Assembly (NCBI GenBank): GCA_002343075.1
Contig: DDRH01000067.1
Span: forward strand, 243,402-307,401
Origin: Phycisphaerales bacterium UBA2421
GTDB taxonomy: Bacteria > Planctomycetota > Phycisphaerae > Tepidisphaerales > Tepidisphaeraceae
Reading direction: 5' to 3'
Length of the DNA: 64,000 nt
This document shows positions 34,084 through 41,957 of this stretch, piece after piece. The notes under the pieces are model-generated. The model had not been told where the DNA came from and did no database searches. It was given only the letters and a program-made list of their open reading frames with translations. Made by a program: the position numbers and the translations under genes. Each line of letters begins with the position of its first letter. Position 1 is the stretch's first letter.

Positions 34084-35334
34084 ATGACAGAACGACCGTT
34101 GCTCATCACCGCTGCGGTCGTTGCGCCGATGGATCGGCCGATCATTCGCGAAGCCGGCGTGCTGGTGGCCGCGGGGCGAGTCATTGCACTCGGTCCGCTC
34201 TCAGAAATCCAGCGGTCTCTGCCACCGCACGAAGAACTGCATCTCGGGCACGCTGTGCTGCTGCCGGGGCTGATCAACGCGCACGTTCATCTTGAGCTGA
34301 GCGGTTGCGACTCGTCTGACAGCCCCGGCGGTGGGTCTTTCACTGACTGGATCATGTCGCTTCCCTCGCGGACGCGCCGACTACAGCCAGATTACGCCGA
34401 ACGTCTGGCCGTCGCGGTCGATGCCGGCGCGAAGCAGTGCCTTCGATATGGCGTGACCGCCGTGGGCGATATCACCGCGCAACCGACCCTGACCCGACCG
34501 CTCCTTCGCCACGGCCCCCTCCGCACGTTGTCATTTGGTGAGGTACTTGGACTTGCCAAAGCGCGCGAACGATTTGAGAAAGGAATCGAACCTGCGATAG
34601 ATGGGCAAATGGCCGGCGACTTTCTACGCATCGGCCTATCGCCTCACGCGCCTTATACGGTTGACCTGCCGGGATACACTCAGTGCGTCAACCTCGCCAG
34701 ACAAAGCCAGCTTCCACTCGCGACGCACCTTGCTGAGACATCCGAAGAAACAGCTTTTCTTCGCGACCACAGCGGGCCATTCCGAGAGATTTGGGACCGA
34801 TTGGGCACATGGCATGACGACGTCACCACTTATGATGGAGGGCCCGTGGCATTCGCTCGCTCGGTGGGACTGCTCGACGTGCCGGCGATCCTGGCGCATG
34901 TAAACTATGCAGACGACGACGACCTGTCGATGCTCGCCGCCGGTCGCGCGAGTGTGGCGTTCTGCCCCCGGACACACGCGTACTTCGGCCACCCGCCGCA
35001 CCGATGGCGGGAGATGCTCGAGCGCGGCATAAACGTGGCTGTGGGGACAGACAGTTGCGCCAGTTCTCCCGACCTTAACCTGGTAGACGACCTCCGTTTG
35101 CTCTGGCGAAAGCACGGGCACGCGGCTGAATCCGATGCGCTCTGGGCACTCGCCACCACCAACGCAGCGGAGGCGCTGCAGTGGAGCGGGCGATTGGGGT
35201 CGATCACCCCCGGCAAGCTGGCCGACCTCACCGCATTTAGCTTTATTGGCGATGTAGATCCCCTCGGAGCGGTGCTCGAAGACGACACCGCCCTGCCAAT
35301 CGCAACCTGGGTGGGTGGGAAAAGGATCAGCTAA
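34084..35334 (+). CDS. Amidohydrolase/deaminase of the COG0402 type
   Basis: 416 residues. The metal-dependent amidohydrolase core shows GLINAHVHLE (HxH), SPHAPYTV, ATHLAETSEE (third His) and GTDSCASSPDL (Asp). These fit S-adenosylhomocysteine, guanine or aminodeoxyfutalosine deaminases. Because mqnA is 6 kb away, aminodeoxyfutalosine deaminase (MqnX) is an attractive guess but unproven. The ATG follows the upstream gene by four bases and has GAAGG before it. Confidence 0.88.
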   Translation: MTERPLLITAAVVAPMDRPIIREAGVLVAAGRVIALGPLSEIQRSLPPHEELHLGHAVLLPGLINAHVHLELSGCDSSDSPGGGSFTDWIMSLPSRTRRLQPDYAERLAVAVDAGAKQCLRYGVTAVGDITAQPTLTRPLLRHGPLRTLSFGEVLGLAKARERFEKGIEPAIDGQMAGDFLRIGLSPHAPYTVDLPGYTQCVNLARQSQLPLATHLAETSEETAFLRDHSGPFREIWDRLGTWHDDVTTYDGGPVAFARSVGLLDVPAILAHVNYADDDDLSMLAAGRASVAFCPRTHAYFGHPPHRWREMLERGINVAVGTDSCASSPDLNLVDDLRLLWRKHGHAAESDALWALATTNAAEALQWSGRLGSITPGKLADLTAFSFIGDVDPLGAVLEDDTALPIATWVGGKRIS

Positions 35335-35346
35335 AGAACCCGCCAT

Positions 35347-35970
35347 CTATGCCGCGGCGAACATGTTTCCGGTGGAGTTTCGATGGCGTTCGATGGCATC
35401 GACAATTCGCGCCTGAACCTCATTTGGCCGGGCAACCATCTGCCACTGCGCCGGCGGCTGCGATTGATCAAGCGGCGAAATGTGCATCGACCCCAGCCTG
35501 AAGATGCGTTCGCGAGTCGAACGAACGATATCAACGCGCGCCACCTTTCGAAGCGGGCAGTCGAAGACATTTAGCGAGAACACACCCTCAATACGAATAA
35601 TCCGTTGATCGGTCAGCACATAAAGCTTGCTCATCCAGTTCAACGCGGCCCAGGTCAGCCGACCGAACGCCACAAACGCGGCGGCTTCCCAGTAGTAGCT
35701 GTGGTGTTCATCAAAACGCGAATCGATCATGGCAACTGCGATCGTGCAGATAAGCGTGGCAGCAATAAAGCGGAGACTCGACAGGAGAACAAACCATAGG
35801 GATGGCTTGATTGCCAGGTGAATGATCTCGCCATCGCGCAGCGCATGTCGCGCCAGAAGCGTCGCCAGCACGGCGTTGCCCCAAGGCCTGGTCAGAGCCG
35901 CGCTGCTGGTGCTGGAGTGAGCGCACGCGCTGTCGGGTGCATCGGGTTCTCGGTGAAGTCTCATGCTCAT
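35347..35970 (-). CDS. Membrane protein with bacterial PH domain (bPH2/YdbS-like)
   Basis: 207 residues. Two hydrophobic helices (about 55-85 and 90-115) are followed by a PH-like domain: KLYVLTDQRIIRIEGVFSLNVFDCPLRKVARVDI and a late GSMHISPLD strand. Members are small membrane-linked proteins of unknown function. Its ATG overlaps the hpt stop by the ATGA pattern, so translation is probably coupled to hpt. The extra N-terminal 40 residues are not conserved-looking. Confidence 0.82.
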   Translation of the reverse strand: MSMRLHREPDAPDSACAHSSTSSAALTRPWGNAVLATLLARHALRDGEIIHLAIKPSLWFVLLSSLRFIAATLICTIAVAMIDSRFDEHHSYYWEAAAFVAFGRLTWAALNWMSKLYVLTDQRIIRIEGVFSLNVFDCPLRKVARVDIVRSTRERIFRLGSMHISPLDQSQPPAQWQMVARPNEVQARIVDAIERHRNSTGNMFAAA

Positions 35971-36530
35971 GGTGATTTTGTGATTACATGAGACTTGAGC
36001 GTAACAATATCGGGCACATTTCGGTAGTAATTATTGAAGTCCAGGCCATAACCCACGACAAACTCGTCAGGGATGTCGAATCCAACATAATCGGCCTGGG
36101 TCTGCCGGGCGGTTGGCAGATCTTTACGAAGCAGGACGCAGGTTTTGACGCTCGCCGCCCCCGCTTCCTTGAGTACCGGTACGACCGCTCGAATCGTCCC
36201 GCCGGAGTCGAGAATGTCGTCGAGCACCAGCACATGCCTTCCGGTCAGATCTCCAAACTGCTTGCTGATCACCTGCGACCCCTGCGTGCGAATGCTCGTG
36301 CCGGGATAGCTGCTGACGGTGAGCATGCCGATCTGCATGTGAAGCGGAATCTGCCGGATCAGATCGCTACAGAAAACCAGCGCGCCGGTAAGAATGGGGA
36401 CGATGGTGATTTCTGCGTCAATTCCCATTGCCGGGGGTGAATGATCCTTGACGATCTGATCGGCGAGTTCCTTCACCCGCCGGGCGATCTGGTGTTGCGA
36501 AATCAATACTCGTTCAATGTCAAGGTTCAT
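35967..36530 (-). CDS. hpt: Hypoxanthine phosphoribosyltransferase
   Basis: 187 residues. It converts hypoxanthine (or guanine) and PRPP to IMP (GMP) in purine salvage. The PRPP-binding loop is VLVLDDILDSGGTI; other hallmarks are ILTGALVFCSDLIR near residue 50 and VVGYGLDFNNYYRN near the C-terminus. ATG 36530 lies eight bases after a TACACT -10-like box. It overlaps the PH-domain gene downstream by four bases. Confidence 0.95.
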   Translation of the reverse strand: MNLDIERVLISQHQIARRVKELADQIVKDHSPPAMGIDAEITIVPILTGALVFCSDLIRQIPLHMQIGMLTVSSYPGTSIRTQGSQVISKQFGDLTGRHVLVLDDILDSGGTIRAVVPVLKEAGAASVKTCVLLRKDLPTARQTQADYVGFDIPDEFVVGYGLDFNNYYRNVPDIVTLKSHVITKSP

Positions 36531-36538
36531 GCGGTCAG

Positions 36539-36567
36539 AGTGTAGCGACTGTGAGGGGGCATCCAAA
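36539..36567 (-). promoter_or_regulatory. Candidate hpt promoter
   Basis: Minus strand: TTTGGA (36562-36567), 17 bases, TACACT (36539-36544), eight bases to the ATG. GCTACACTC is identical to the string ahead of crcB. A leaderless start is likely. Confidence 0.45.
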
Positions 36568-36622
36568 GCGCGGCGCTACCAGATCGACGCGGCATGGATA
36601 GAATCCCGCAGCCGCAATCATC

Positions 36623-38359
36623 ATGAAGAAGTCAGCAGTGCCACCCTCGTCCACACCCTCCCCGCCGTCGGGCACGGCGGGGGCACCCGTTGAACAGCGC
36701 AGCGCGATGGCCGGCACCTTTCTCTTTATCTTCAAGAACGTGATCGGTTGGCTGCTGATCCTCGCGTCGCCGGTGCTGGGCATCACCGTGCCGGGGCCGG
36801 GGGGGATTCCAGTCTTCCTCATCGGCTTTGCGCTCGTGACGTTCCCCGGGAAGCGCCGACTGACCAGCCGCGTGATGCGCGGCAGAGGCGTTCGCGTCGG
36901 CCCGGGGCCGTTTACGTTTATCTGCGCTCTCTTTAGCGTTCTGCTGACGATTGGTCTTGTCTTGCTCGGCTTGCACTACTGGAACAAGGCGACCTTTGAC
37001 GAATACCGCGAACAGTTTGACCAATATCTACCGGTTGCGCTGGCAGGAATTGTGGCATTTGGTGCGATCAGCTTTCCGGTGACCTGGGTCGTCTTCAGGG
37101 CCGCCGAGGCAATTGCCAACTGGTTCATTCGGAAGATCCCCTGGATCCGCCGGAAGATGCGGCCGTGGCTGAAGGCCAAGGGAATCGATCTGCTCCCGGC
37201 CCGTCGAAAGCGCATCGCCGACGGCGCTGGGCAGTCGATGGTGGTCGAAAACCAGGAGATCATCGAGTTTGATAAGGGTCTTGCCACGCTTCCCGCCCGC
37301 ACATGGAAGTGGTTGCAGCCGTGGCTACGCCGCATGCTGACGGTCGGCATCACGCTCTACATCGTGGCAAAGATGTTCGCCCCGCTTCAGGCCAGTTGGA
37401 ACGTTACCCGAGTGCAACTGCAGCAAATGAGCATGCTGCGATTCGTCCTTGCATCGGCCATGTTTGCGTTTTTCCTCCTGGCTTTTCGCGCCCTGGTCTG
37501 GCGGCACATTCTCAAGTCATTTGGTCACGCGTTACCCTGCGGCGCTGCAGTTCGTATCTGGTCGACCAGCGAGCTGGCGCGTTACCTCCCAGGGGCAATC
37601 TGGCAGGTGATCGGCAGAGTGATGCTGGTGAAGCCGTATGGTGTGACTGGCAGCATCTGCTCGACGACGCAGATTCTTGAGTTGTGCATCTTCCTCATGG
37701 CCAATGTGCTCGTGGCGAGCGCCGCCTGGCTTTACTACGGTGCCAAGGTGGCCGAGGAGTCGCGCGCCTGGTTTTACACCGCGATCGCTCTCGTACCGCT
37801 GCTGGCGGTGATCTTGCATCCACGGATTTTCTACTCCGTTGTTAATTTCGTCCTCGCTCGAATCAAGAAACCCGCGATCGTGCAACGCCTGCGGGGCAAG
37901 CGTCTGCTTGTGGTCTTGGTCTGGACCATCGTCGGGCTGCTGTGGCAAAGCCTCGCCGTCTACTTTATCGCTCAGCGGCCACTTGGGCTGAAGATAGACT
38001 GGCTCTGGATGATCGCGGGCGCGTACAGCCTGGCATGGTGCGCCGGATTCCTGGCTTTCTGGGCCCCCGGCGGGATCGGCGTGCGCGAGATCGTGTTTGT
38101 CGCAGCGATGGGCGTCATGCTGCCAGAGTCCGTGCGCGATCAACCACCGTTCAATGACGATGTGGTTCGCACCGGCGTCCTTGTCGGACTTGGATTGCTC
38201 CTCCGACTGTGGTCCGTACTGGGCGAGTTGTTGCTCGCCTCGATCGCATACACATGGGACTACCGCGGGGCCATCGGGCTTGCACGCCCTTACTCCGCGA
38301 CCGCTTCGACGGCGCCGCGGATCGGACCGGCAACCCCCCCGGCAACCCCCATGGAGTGA
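36623..38359 (+). CDS. PGPGW-type and lysylphosphatidylglycerol-synthase-like flippase fusion membrane protein
   Basis: 578 residues with about 11-12 hydrophobic helices. The first part carries VPGPGGIPVFLIGFALVTFPGKRRL, split here as PGPGG-IPVFLIGFAL and FPGKRRLT, the mark of the PGPGW small membrane family. After a basic loop (about 165-240), the second part resembles the LPG-synthase transmembrane (UPF0104/MprF flippase) domain: SELARYLPGAIWQVIGR and FLAFWAPGGIGVREIV. Such domains flip lipids or lipid-linked sugars. The fusion looks unusual. The ATG at 36623 has no strong ribosome site. Confidence 0.82.
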   Translation: MKKSAVPPSSTPSPPSGTAGAPVEQRSAMAGTFLFIFKNVIGWLLILASPVLGITVPGPGGIPVFLIGFALVTFPGKRRLTSRVMRGRGVRVGPGPFTFICALFSVLLTIGLVLLGLHYWNKATFDEYREQFDQYLPVALAGIVAFGAISFPVTWVVFRAAEAIANWFIRKIPWIRRKMRPWLKAKGIDLLPARRKRIADGAGQSMVVENQEIIEFDKGLATLPARTWKWLQPWLRRMLTVGITLYIVAKMFAPLQASWNVTRVQLQQMSMLRFVLASAMFAFFLLAFRALVWRHILKSFGHALPCGAAVRIWSTSELARYLPGAIWQVIGRVMLVKPYGVTGSICSTTQILELCIFLMANVLVASAAWLYYGAKVAEESRAWFYTAIALVPLLAVILHPRIFYSVVNFVLARIKKPAIVQRLRGKRLLVVLVWTIVGLLWQSLAVYFIAQRPLGLKIDWLWMIAGAYSLAWCAGFLAFWAPGGIGVREIVFVAAMGVMLPESVRDQPPFNDDVVRTGVLVGLGLLLRLWSVLGELLLASIAYTWDYRGAIGLARPYSATASTAPRIGPATPPATPME

Positions 38360-38431
38360 TCACTCTGACTACTGTAGTCGACTAGTCGCCACCGGCTAAC
38401 GTATGACACCAGATAAACGGCTGCACTCGCG

Positions 38432-39532
38432 ATGAAACAGATGACCCCACAACTCAACCTACTCACCGAACTCTGTTCAATCCCCACCGCGCCCTTTGCA
38501 GAGCACCGTGTGCTTGATTGGATCGACCATTTCGCGGCTGCAAATCAAATGCGGCTAAGCAAGGACAGGTTCGGCAATCGTCTGCTGGAAATCGGCCCGG
38601 CGTCCTCGCGCCCGCGATTGGTCTTTGTGGCGCACACGGACCATCCCGGCATGGTCGCCGAAGGCATGCTCGACCGAACCACCCTCCGCGCCCGCTTTCA
38701 CGGCGGAGTCCTGTCCTCATTCGTGGTGGGAAGTAAGGTTCGATTCTTTGCTGACAACGAGGAAGTAGCCGGCCACATCACGCGCGTAACCCGAACCAGC
38801 GACAGAGCTGATTTTCCCGCCGAAGTCGCCGTGCGCGTAGCCGCACCGGTCGCGGCTGGATCGGTGGGGATGTTTGATCAGGGGACGGGCCGCACGAAAT
38901 CGGGGCGATTTTACTCGCGCGTCTGCGATGATCTTGCGGGCGCGGCGGCGGTCCTGGCGGCGATGCAGCGCGTGCAGCGCCGGAAGCTGCGAACGAGCGT
39001 CTGCGCGCTCCTGACGCGCGCCGAAGAAGAAGGATTCATCGGCGCCATCGCCGCGGTGAAGGACAAGTCGCTGCTACGGGCCAACGATCGGCTCATCAGC
39101 GTCGAGTGCTCGGCGGTGCAGCCTTACGCGCGGCAGGGGAACGGCGTCATCTTGCGTGTCGGTGATCGAATCAGCATCTTTAACTCGGCTTTCAGCTACT
39201 GGATCAGCCAGCAGTGCGAAGCACTTGCAAAGGAAGACCGATCATTCACGTGGCAACGATCGCTGATGCCCGGCGGCGCGTGTGAGGGGACCGTGTTCGA
39301 CATCAACGGCTACTGCTCCGCTGCGATGTGTGTCCCGCTCGGAAACTATCACAACATGAACAGGGCCACCGGCAAAATCGGCCCTGAGTACATCGATCTA
39401 AATGACTGGAAGAATGAGGTAAAGGCGTTCGTAAGGCTTGCGGAGCACGCCCATGAGGTTGACATGACCTTCGCCTCCCTGCGAGCGAGGCTGGATAAAC
39501 GTTTCAAGGGACTGAAGAAGCTGCTGCGGTAG
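38432..39532 (+). CDS. M42/M20-like zinc aminopeptidase
   Basis: 366 residues. The di-zinc metallopeptidase motifs are LVFVAHTDHPG (His and Asp), RVCDDLAGAAA (bridging Asp), TRAEEEGFIGA (catalytic Glu plus ligand Glu), SVECS and a late YHNMN histidine. The arrangement with an inserted beta domain (about 75-165) fits family M42 glutamyl/leucyl aminopeptidases. It probably degrades peptides in the cytoplasm. It is followed by a strong hairpin shared with the convergent gene. Confidence 0.85.
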   Translation: MKQMTPQLNLLTELCSIPTAPFAEHRVLDWIDHFAAANQMRLSKDRFGNRLLEIGPASSRPRLVFVAHTDHPGMVAEGMLDRTTLRARFHGGVLSSFVVGSKVRFFADNEEVAGHITRVTRTSDRADFPAEVAVRVAAPVAAGSVGMFDQGTGRTKSGRFYSRVCDDLAGAAAVLAAMQRVQRRKLRTSVCALLTRAEEEGFIGAIAAVKDKSLLRANDRLISVECSAVQPYARQGNGVILRVGDRISIFNSAFSYWISQQCEALAKEDRSFTWQRSLMPGGACEGTVFDINGYCSAAMCVPLGNYHNMNRATGKIGPEYIDLNDWKNEVKAFVRLAEHAHEVDMTFASLRARLDKRFKGLKKLLR

Positions 39533-39603
39533 TCTTGGCTCGCTGCGCCGGGGCCGGCGTGCGCAGCTACCCTGGCTTGCGACGTTAAGCCGGAAAGTGA
39601 CAA

Positions 39604-39644
39604 GACGCCGAATGCAGCTCTTTATGAGAACTGCATTCGGCGTC
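39604..39644. terminator. Bidirectional hairpin between convergent genes
   Basis: A perfect 14-bp stem GACGCCGAATGCAG / CTGCATTCGGCGTC with a 13-base loop lies between stops at 39532 and 39662. It has no T-tract on either side, but the symmetry and place suggest termination or mRNA protection for both genes. Confidence 0.6.
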
Positions 39645-39661
39645 GTGGATTGTGAATGCAT

Positions 39662-40513
39662 TTACTCGCCGAGCTTCACCTTGACGTCGTCGGGCACATC
39701 AAAGGTGGATGAGCCGACGTCGCGGATTTCGGTCGTGGTAGTTCGGGCGATCTCGCGCTCTTCTCCATCTCGGCCCGTCATTTTCCCGTTCATCTGAAGT
39801 TCGATCTTCGTCGCAACGCCATCCGTCGTCCACACGCGGACGGTCACCTTGGCATCTTTAACCTCAGGCGGCGCGGGTCGGTCGCCACCAAGACCGCCAC
39901 CGGGGCCGCCCGGGCCGCCGCCAGCGCCGCCGGGGCCGTCTTGCGGGCCTCCTCCGCGCTGTCGGCGTCCGTCTCCGTCACCCCCACCGCGCCGACCGCT
40001 GCGCATTTGCATGTAGGGTACTGCGTCATCGCCTGCGAGTTCACCTAGGAAAGCGCCATCGACCGCCGTGACGTCGCTAACTTTCTCAAGTACCTCTTCC
40101 GCTTGCGCAACCGGGGCGCGGTAGCCCCGGGCCATTCGCGCGATCATCATCGCCGGACTCTGCTGCCCCGGCTCGGCGTTCTGCATGATTTCTTGCACGC
40201 TCTTCCAGCCCCCTTCAGATTTCACGACAGTTTGCTGGCCCCTCACAAACACCTCTACAGGCTCATCGCGTACGGTCATGTTGAGTTGCATGGTGCCATC
40301 TTTCGCCGCTTTTCCCTCCACAGTCTGCCCGCTGCCTCTCGGGCCTTCGGTCGTGGTTGACCAACTATAACTGTCTGCCTCAGCAAGCTTCGCCAGTGCC
40401 GCGAGTGCATCTTCCTTCGCGCCAGCCATTGCCATTGACGCGGAGAAAACAGCGCCGCAAAACGTCGTCGACGCCCACCGATATTTTGTCTGCCAGGCTT
40501 TGGAAAACCGCAT
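39662..40513 (-). CDS. Exported protein with Gly-rich linker, function unknown
   Basis: 283 residues. A signal peptide ends near SMAMAGA (about residue 31). The N-terminal domain (about 32-165) has YSWSTTTEGPRGSG and KSEGGWKSVQEIM; a Gly/Arg/Pro/Asp-rich low-complexity linker covers about 170-210; the C-terminal domain has VTVRVWTTDGVATKIELQM. The two halves may bracket a flexible tether. No family recognised. GGAG lies eight bases before the ATG. Confidence 0.7.
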   Translation of the reverse strand: MRFSKAWQTKYRWASTTFCGAVFSASMAMAGAKEDALAALAKLAEADSYSWSTTTEGPRGSGQTVEGKAAKDGTMQLNMTVRDEPVEVFVRGQQTVVKSEGGWKSVQEIMQNAEPGQQSPAMMIARMARGYRAPVAQAEEVLEKVSDVTAVDGAFLGELAGDDAVPYMQMRSGRRGGGDGDGRRQRGGGPQDGPGGAGGGPGGPGGGLGGDRPAPPEVKDAKVTVRVWTTDGVATKIELQMNGKMTGRDGEEREIARTTTTEIRDVGSSTFDVPDDVKVKLGE

Positions 40514-40828
40514 GATGATTGCTCCGTTTGGGTGAAAAATCCTTAGTGACCTGCACGATTTCTCAGGGTCACAGGCTTTACGTGAGTGTTAGAGTCACGA
40601 CAGGGTGATTCTATTCCCTTCGCCCAAAAGTCGAGGCTTACCAGTCAGCCAATAGGAGAACTTTCGCGGGGGAGCGGCCTCCCCGATTCTGCCTGTGAGG
40701 GGCAGCCACAACGCGCCGCGGCCGGCTCACATCCGTGACCGGCCGCGGCCCGTGGCTATCTCAGCTCGGACCGCTATCGAACCATTGTGATGAGCCTCTC
40801 GACCGCGCTCCGGGCTTGTGGCTCCTCC
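40514..40828. other. Intergenic region with two hairpins
   Basis: About 315 bases with no gene I can support. It holds GGGGAG-CGGC-CTCCCC (40669-40684) and the larger stem at 40715-40749. The first 60 bases are the upstream region of the Gly-rich protein gene. Confidence 0.4.
40715..40749 (-). terminator. GC-rich terminator-like hairpin after the DUF1579 gene
   Basis: GCCGCGGCCGG (40715-40725) pairs with CCGGCCGCGGC (40739-40749); an inner TCAC/GTGA stem extends it. It lies about 80 bases beyond the stop of the minus-strand DUF1579 gene. There is no T-tract. Confidence 0.45.
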
Positions 40829-41497
40829 CTATCGACCCTCAGCGCTTGCGGGCTTGCGGGTAAGCTCGATCTCCATCATCTTAAACTCTTTGCCGGTTTT
40901 CGGGTCGGCGGCCCACATTTCCAGTTTCTTGGCATCGACACCGGTGACTGTCTCCACCTCGCGGAGTGTTGCAGGCTTCTTGGTGATCGGGCAGTTAAAC
41001 GTGTACAGCCAAGTGAGTGTCTTGCCGTCGCCGGAGAGCTCTCCCGTGCCGTGTGCCATCCCGGTACCCATATTGTCGAGCCAAGTGGATACAAACTTTC
41101 CGCTGACGTTGTCGAACCCGTAGAGTGCCAAGCCAGAGTAGGGTCCCATGCCTAACATCTCGCCACTCATCTCGCACTGGATGTAACGACCATCCATCAT
41201 GCTGGTAATCTTGCTGATGGATTCGGACTTGACAGGCTCGGCGCCGGGAAACATCCATATCGTGTTCTCTCCGTGCCAGACACCGACGCTCGAGGCCAGG
41301 TGCTCGTGCATCTTCCCGGGCATCGCTGCGGTGGCGCACGCCTGCGCGTCCTCCGATGTCCACCCAGGAGGCAGTTGCATCGCGGGAGCGCCAGCTGGTT
41401 GCTCTTTTGCGGGGTCTGCAATAGCGATCGCTCCCCAGCCGACACCCAGCGCCGCCACGACAATCCCCACAGACTTAAAGATTGGTTGACGCAACAT
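40829..41497 (-). CDS. Exported DUF1579 protein
   Basis: 222 residues. A signal peptide (MLRQPIFKSVG onward to AIAIADP) precedes a single DUF1579 domain: HEHLASSVGVWHGEN, SKITSMMDGRYIQCEMSGEM, SGLALYGFDNVSGKFVSTWLDNMGTGM and a charged C-terminal strand. Proteins of this family form a lipocalin-like barrel of unknown role. ATG 41497 has AAAGGAG seven bases upstream, a strong site; an upstream in-frame start at 41557 is rejected. Confidence 0.88.
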   Translation of the reverse strand: MLRQPIFKSVGIVVAALGVGWGAIAIADPAKEQPAGAPAMQLPPGWTSEDAQACATAAMPGKMHEHLASSVGVWHGENTIWMFPGAEPVKSESISKITSMMDGRYIQCEMSGEMLGMGPYSGLALYGFDNVSGKFVSTWLDNMGTGMAHGTGELSGDGKTLTWLYTFNCPITKKPATLREVETVTGVDAKKLEMWAADPKTGKEFKMMEIELTRKPASAEGR

Positions 41498-41597
41498 CAA
41501 GATTCTCCTTTCAAAGTGACCCTTCGATACCGCCGACGCCGGCAGTTCAAATTTCAATACAAACAGCGTTCAGATCGTGCTGCACCAAGCTGTCGGG

Positions 41598-41900
41598 CTA
41601 CCCCCCCGCAATCGCCCCCACCACAAGAAACGGCTCGCGCCCCGCCGCCACCGCTTCAGGAAGGGGCGCGTCGAGCGGCTGGTGGGAAAGGTCTTCGCCG
41701 TCGGCAAAAAATCGCACCAGGGGCCGTCGCTTTTGCGAATGAAAATCGCGAATTGCCCCTCGGAGGGTCGGGTAGCGATGCTCGATCGCATCAATAACGC
41801 GACCCGCGGTGATAGGTGCCTCCACTGAAATGCCAACCTCGCGCTGGCAGCCCGCCAGGGTTTGAAGGTGAAACGGGAGGATGACCCGGACTATCTGCAT
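41598..41900 (-). CDS. MoaD/ThiS-like ubiquitin-fold protein ending in Gly-Gly
   Basis: 100 residues. The beta-grasp pattern (MQIVRVILPFHLQTLAG, ITAGRVIDAIEHRYPTLRGAI, VRFFADGEDLSHQPLDAPL, FLVVGAIAGG) matches MoaD/ThiS sulfur carriers, and the chain stops exactly at the diglycine needed for thiocarboxylation. No E1-like ThiF/MoeB, MoaE or ThiG gene is nearby. Instead it is followed upstream on the same strand, 57 bases away, by a BNR-repeat propeller gene. The start at ATG 41900 is the only one that fits the fold. Confidence 0.85.
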   Translation of the reverse strand: MQIVRVILPFHLQTLAGCQREVGISVEAPITAGRVIDAIEHRYPTLRGAIRDFHSQKRRPLVRFFADGEDLSHQPLDAPLPEAVAAGREPFLVVGAIAGG

Positions 41901-41957
41901 GGGCGATTGCTTGGTCTGATGACAGGACGACCGGGAAACCACGGTGCGATCGCGCGT

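Noticed and set aside
38364..38388. Short palindromes (GACTACTGTAGTC, GACTAGTC) between the flippase and the M42-like gene
   Set aside because: Very short and without loop space; likely chance, although an operator cannot be excluded.
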